Of a DNA stretch of 64,000 nucleotides, positions 59,874-64,000 are shown one piece after another. Under the pieces are notes generated by a model. The model saw only the letters and a program-made list of their open reading frames with translations, was not told where the DNA came from and did not search any database. Positions within the stretch are counted from its first letter, which is position 1. Each line of letters begins with the position of its first letter. The position numbers and the translations under genes were made by a program. This DNA is from Angiostrongylus vasorum (taxonomy: Eukaryota; Nematoda; Chromadorea; Rhabditida; Metastrongylidae), in assembly GCA_018806985.1 (NCBI GenBank), contig JADANN010000443.1, forward strand, positions 2,719,001 to 2,783,000, read 5' to 3'.

Positions 59874-62800
59874 CTTAAGTGAAGCGTTGCCGAAGTGCAT
59901 TTCAGGGTAGCAATCCGGAAGAGGAGGTGGATAGTCGGTTTCACGTTGGTCACGTGTCTGAAACGCTTCTAGAAGTCAGATGGCGACACTTTTTCACGTA
60001 TAATGAAACATTACAGCGGTTTTTCTTCTTACTTGCTCCTAGACAGCTATAAAAGTTAGTTTACCCTGATGTAGCTGTCTCCACATTTCCCAGATATGAT
60101 CGACCATAGTGTGGTGGAAGAAGAAAATTGGCTTCGAAATATGATGTTGTACGTTGAAGCCGTTGGAAACACAGTAAGACAAAGATAAAGTTCTGCTTCA
60201 CCTCGCTAGTCGACGAGTACGTCTCTTTCATATCACCGCTGATGAAAAAGTGAACATAATCATGTGAGTACGATAACAATCGACCATCGGGGATGATTAT
60301 TTTGCATGTCTAAAAGGCGTTTGATCGTTGAAACTTCTCTTTACTGCCTACAGAAACTGTGATAGTACATAACTACCATTCTGTACATTAGGAATATTTC
60401 AAGTACTCACTACTGCGTAACGCATACGTTTAAATTACAGTATTCAGGCATGTAACGTAAGTAGAAAATTGTTCATTTTCAAAGTAACACACACAGGATT
60501 TTTTTTCCCCACGATGGTCCATATGTGACCCCAACGCGCCGACTTGCAGGGTTCAAAGAATGGACTTCCTCAGATAGCCGAGCAGGCTATGTGTGGCTTT
60601 ATCTATCGCAGAAAAGACCGGTGAGCTACAAGCAGATCCGTTGCAAAAAAAAATAAACATGAGGGACTTTATCTTCCTGATAACGAAACTTCTCCAGTAA
60701 CATTGCAAACGACGAGTGTGAAGAGACTGCTAAAATTCTAAATCATATCAGTTCGCCAAAATTGGTAAATGTTGAGGAATTGATGATGTAAGGCAAAACA
60801 CTAGGTGCAACATCATTAGACTGACCAAGGCGAACGATACTGCCATCCACTTTATTGCAAAAGGAAGTACCGAGAATACATGTGGTGCTGGAAGAGGACG
60901 GTTCCTGACAACACACAGTAAGGGAGTTCATGGGGATAGTATGCTTGTCACTATGGGTGTGATTATTAACAAACATTGTTTTCTTGGATGATTAAGCTAA
61001 TACGAGGGTGTTGCAAAGGTTTTACCCGGCTGACGTTTCGGCGCCATCGCCTTTTTCAGAGCCGCAGCCCTGCAGGCAGAGGCCATCAACAGTTGTTCAT
61101 CATTGCGATGAGGATGTTCGTTGTCGCATCGACTCGAATCCGTTGCTGTGGAGTAGCGTCCAAATGAAGAGTCTCACTTGGCAGTACTCTTTTAGGACAT
61201 TAATAAATACTGTTTCGTATGAACTAATAACTATAAAAGAATATGCATAAGTACCAGCTGCAGCAGACCTCTTGCCTACGCCATAATATCGAGCTGCGAT
61301 GATGATACTGAGGTATTTCATATGGCCACGATGAGAAGATATGCTTCATAGAAGATCATTTTTTGTGGACTTCAGTGCATTTTGTCCTAAGAGTTCTGAA
61401 AAACTCTATTTAAGGATATTTGCAAAACTCTGACCGCAGGTGCCTTTGGTGGGGAACGAACGCGCTATTGTCCTTTCCGGGGAGTAACGCGTTCACCACC
61501 ACACCATGCGGGTCCTTCGTTTCGCCTGTCTCTCAGGAACTACCTGAATTCGTAACGAGTAAAGCTTTCCAGGAGCTCTACTCTTAACGATTGAGGCGAA
61601 AGTATCTCAGCGGAAAGTACCACAATGAAATTGAATATCGAAGACCTTTCCTGCCCGATGTTGTTGTTGTTTTTAAAGTTCTACAAAGGGATGAAAATAC
61701 CACCTTTACGCATGATTCTTGTTTTCGCGAAATTGAGAGAAGCGCAACAAAATTGCAAGAAGCGGAATCCCTGGATCCTTATTAAAGGTAATTTTCTGGA
61801 CACCTTTGGGAAGATACCGTTAAAAGCACCGATACTAGTTACTTTACTGACAGAGTTACTAAGGGGACTAAGAAGTAGATATCTCTGAAACTCGTCAGAA
61901 ATTGCACCAAAGCGGAGATGCACTGGTCGCATAAAGCCGGCAACTTCCCATCTGAGCATGCAAAGGTTCTGGAGAAGAGCAATGAAAAAAAGCCTCCAGT
62001 AGAGAATAAAGAGAACAACTGTACCATACGATTTCGTTGAGTTGGGAAGAGGATCCTTAATGACTTTTTCAGACTTCGCCAGACGGATTAGTCACCACAT
62101 TCAAAAAATATGATGGAGACCATTACCCACCAATACTTCTCCAATCTCATCGATAGCGCGACTTCCACGGCACATTTGGAAAATATGAACTGTAGGTGAG
62201 CTTGATGAAACGACTTTTATGAGAGCTGGATTTGTTCTAGATGCCACATTCACACTCAATGGAACGAATATCTCTGAATACTTCGCTATATTTTGTATTT
62301 AGGAACGGAAGTCAAGATGATAAACGACTTAACTAGAATGTCGAATAGGATGAAATATGAGGCTGGGAGAGTTTGTAATACTATGGAAAATATAGTGGAC
62401 GCACAAAGAACGCTTGGCTTTTCTCTAATCTCTGTGTCTCCCCCCTCGAGTAACTTAACGCTACATGTGCTGATGATGGCAGTGATACCAGCACTTCCTC
62501 ACGCGCTTCTCAAAACACAGTGTAAGAAGTCCTACTTTACGCAAACGACGGAAGAAATCCGGTCTGACAATTCCGAAGAGTGACTCTCATTGAACCTCGA
62601 CTCTGCTAACGAGCACAGGAATTTGGAGCTTCGATCGTCGACGACCACAGATGAGGGACATGACCGCATACGACGAAAGCATCGGAAACATCAGAGCCAT
62701 TACGCATCCGAACAAGCCACTGAACCAAATTTCCACGACCAGTAACCAGTTTGTAACATTTCTTCATGGGATTTTGAACAAACGCATTATGCTTCAATAG

Positions 62801-64000
62801 TGCCCCAAACAAACATGATATACTCTAGAACTCTGAAGTGGGATAAGAGTGAAAGGTAATAGTTCCCGTAATCAACTTTCTATTAACCTCGGCATTAAAT
62901 AATACTTTCGTTGTTTTCTTTCTCAGCAATCGCGAGGTTGTTAAACATTGTTAAACAGTGAAAGGTAATTTATTTGCAATAGTTTTCGAATCACTCTATG
63001 ATTGTTGAAAGGTCAGGTGACACATGCGATGTCAACTCTGTCTCGTCGAGAAGATGCTTTGAATTCTTGCATCGTCTTGCAGAAATTTTTAGGCCATACA
63101 TGAGTCCTTTCAACCATCGAGGGAAAACGGGTTTTTTGATAAACGGATAAAAAACAAGATAAAGCTCTCGGCGTTGATCAATCCCAAAGGGATGCGCTAT
63201 GCACTAGACTTCATTAAGCATCGTTGGAGGTGATTTAATGCATATCTAGTCTTTACAATGACTCGCAGTGGCCTACCGAAGTATTGAGCCAGTGCTGCTA
63301 TCCTCCCAGACAAGTGTGGTACCAATTTGCTGACCCTGGAGGGATGGAAGGCATGGTGGGCCATGGGCGCGGGGATCGATCCCACGTGTGCGTTGCAGGG
63401 CGCCTCCGATCACTGCGCCACATGCGCCCCTACGGGTTTGTGATGACAAAAGTATTTCAGTGAATATAGTCTGGAAAAATACCTCCATTGATCAGCTTAG
63501 TGCCAAACTGAGGTCACGTGAAATTTGGAAAGAAAACGAAAGCTTCGTTTACAGAAATGAGCCATGGAGTTACACAGATACCATAACAAACCTCCAGGGG
63601 GCATCACAGCCGCCAGTACTTGTTCGATACGCTCTTGCTGAAGAACAAAGTCAATGCGTGCGTTGTTCAGTAACTCTCCATTGCTCATGTCGGGCACGAA
63701 CCTAAGAACACGGCGCGTTCCCTAAATCGCATTCATGAAATGACCATAACGGAGTTGGCAAGTAGTGTCCATAAATGTTAGGGTTTCAGCTTGACCACCT
63801 ATTAAGACACGATAATGGAAAAACAGCAATGAGCGACCAAATTCTAAACGGGTATTATGTGCTAGAAATTCAGCAAAGGCAACTGACCTCCATAATTTCC
63901 CAATTCGAATACGGTCCATCCACAATATACCCCGTAGAATTGGTTGCGCCCATGAAAAGGGAAGAGAAGAACATCGATTCACGAGGGTCGGGCAGCTCGG
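59874..64000 (-). CDS. Tyrosinase-type copper oxidase (5' beyond window, 3' unresolved)
   Basis: Type-3 copper protein of the tyrosinase family; in nematodes several occur, linked to cuticle or eggshell. Minus-strand exons recognised: 63888-64000 ([33 protein letters not shown]), 63592-63721 ([34 protein letters not shown]), 60202-60309, 60065-60131 and 59874-59968. The third reads [25 protein letters not shown] carries the first two CuB histidines. The fourth reads [20 protein letters not shown], the HHxxxD CuB block. The fifth is [20 protein letters not shown] then HFGNA. The phase between 63592 and 60309 shows one small exon is still missing. CuA and the N-terminus lie outside the window. 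After 59874 either a stop (59853-59855) or another exon follows. The intron holds RTE and SINE debris. Confidence 0.85.
60985..61180 (-). repeat. Dispersed repeat, inverted relative of 59470-59660
   Basis: Minus strand reads ctctgaaaaaggcgatggcgccgaaacgtcagccgg followed by taaaacctttgcaacaccctcgtatta, as in the copy at 59570-59655 (gtttggtaacaacctcgtgtta). Confidence 0.5.
61405..61540 (-). mobile_element. SINE-C copy
   Basis: Antisense, almost identical to the array units in ate-1: aggatatttgcaaaactctg on the left, complement of ctgagagacaggcgaaacga on the right. Confidence 0.85.
61570..62740 (+). mobile_element. RTE-clade retrotransposon fragment, degenerate
   Basis: [20 protein letters not shown] (61610-61665) aligns with the endonuclease end of the 18570-20995 copy (SGEYHNEVGHVIVNRRF). 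[12 protein letters not shown] (62250-62290) aligns with its [11 protein letters not shown]. The reverse transcriptase core between them is deleted. It lies in the large tyrosinase intron. Confidence 0.7.
63155..63432 (-). mobile_element. SINE-B copy, reference-quality head
   Basis: Antisense, complete. The minus-strand head reads gcgcatgtggcgcagtgatc (A box) and gtgggatcgatccccgcgcc (B box GGATCGATCC), about 30 bases apart as in tRNA promoters. Tail aagctttatcttg at the left. Confidence 0.9.

Noticed and set aside
63350..63432. tRNA gene suggested by A and B boxes
   Set aside because: The boxes belong to the head of SINE-B; no full cloverleaf with acceptor stem is apparent, and the same sequence recurs in about a dozen dispersed copies.

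Overview
This is eukaryotic DNA, almost certainly from a nematode and most likely a parasitic strongylid such as a hookworm. Seven multi-exon genes encode recognisable animal proteins. Introns are spliced GT..AG and are either very short (56-90 bases) or bloated by transposable elements. Three genes run head-to-tail on the minus strand, and the last two (mL64 and csn-6) are operon-tight. The mobile elements (RTE and Penelope-like retroelements, mariner, tRNA-derived SINEs) fit this group. The species is an inference; the exon structures are read directly from splice signals, phase continuity and protein similarity. Nothing prokaryotic is present apart from one weak glutamine-synthetase-like fragment.

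Layout. 1-355 (+) is the 3' end of an unidentified gene. 1917-7587 (+) is ERGIC-53/LMAN1 (ile-1), lacking its first exons. 8454-15526 (-) is arginyl-tRNA-protein transferase (ate-1), convergent with ile-1; one intron holds a 311-315 base tandem array next to inverted copies. 15900-30500 is transposon-dominated: a mariner broken by two nested SINEs, RTE copies, AT microsatellites and a Penelope-like fragment. 30724-36691 (-) is COP9 signalosome subunit 6 (csn-6). 36933-39168 (-) is mitoribosomal protein mL64 (GADD45GIP1/CRIF1). 39958-45889 (-) is LIN-53/RBBP4. 47746-54456 (+) is nicalin (nra-2), divergent from lin-53. 54457-59800 has no recognised gene. 59874 to the right edge (-) holds the C-terminal exons of a tyrosinase-type copper oxidase that continues beyond the window.

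The genes are mostly housekeeping. ERGIC-53 carries glycoprotein cargo from ER to Golgi, nicalin is an ER membrane complex subunit, ATE-1 and the COP9 signalosome act in regulated protein turnover, LIN-53 is a histone chaperone, and mL64 is a mitoribosome subunit. Tyrosinase in nematodes is plausibly cuticle- or eggshell-related.

The main unexpected content is the density of short retroposons. At least four repeat families (working names SINE-A, -B, -C/D, -E) account for more than 30 copies. Several carry clear 9-13 base target-site duplications, two sit inside the mariner, and one subfamily has grown into the ate-1 intronic array. A group of 3' splice sites ending in AAG or GAG is also notable.
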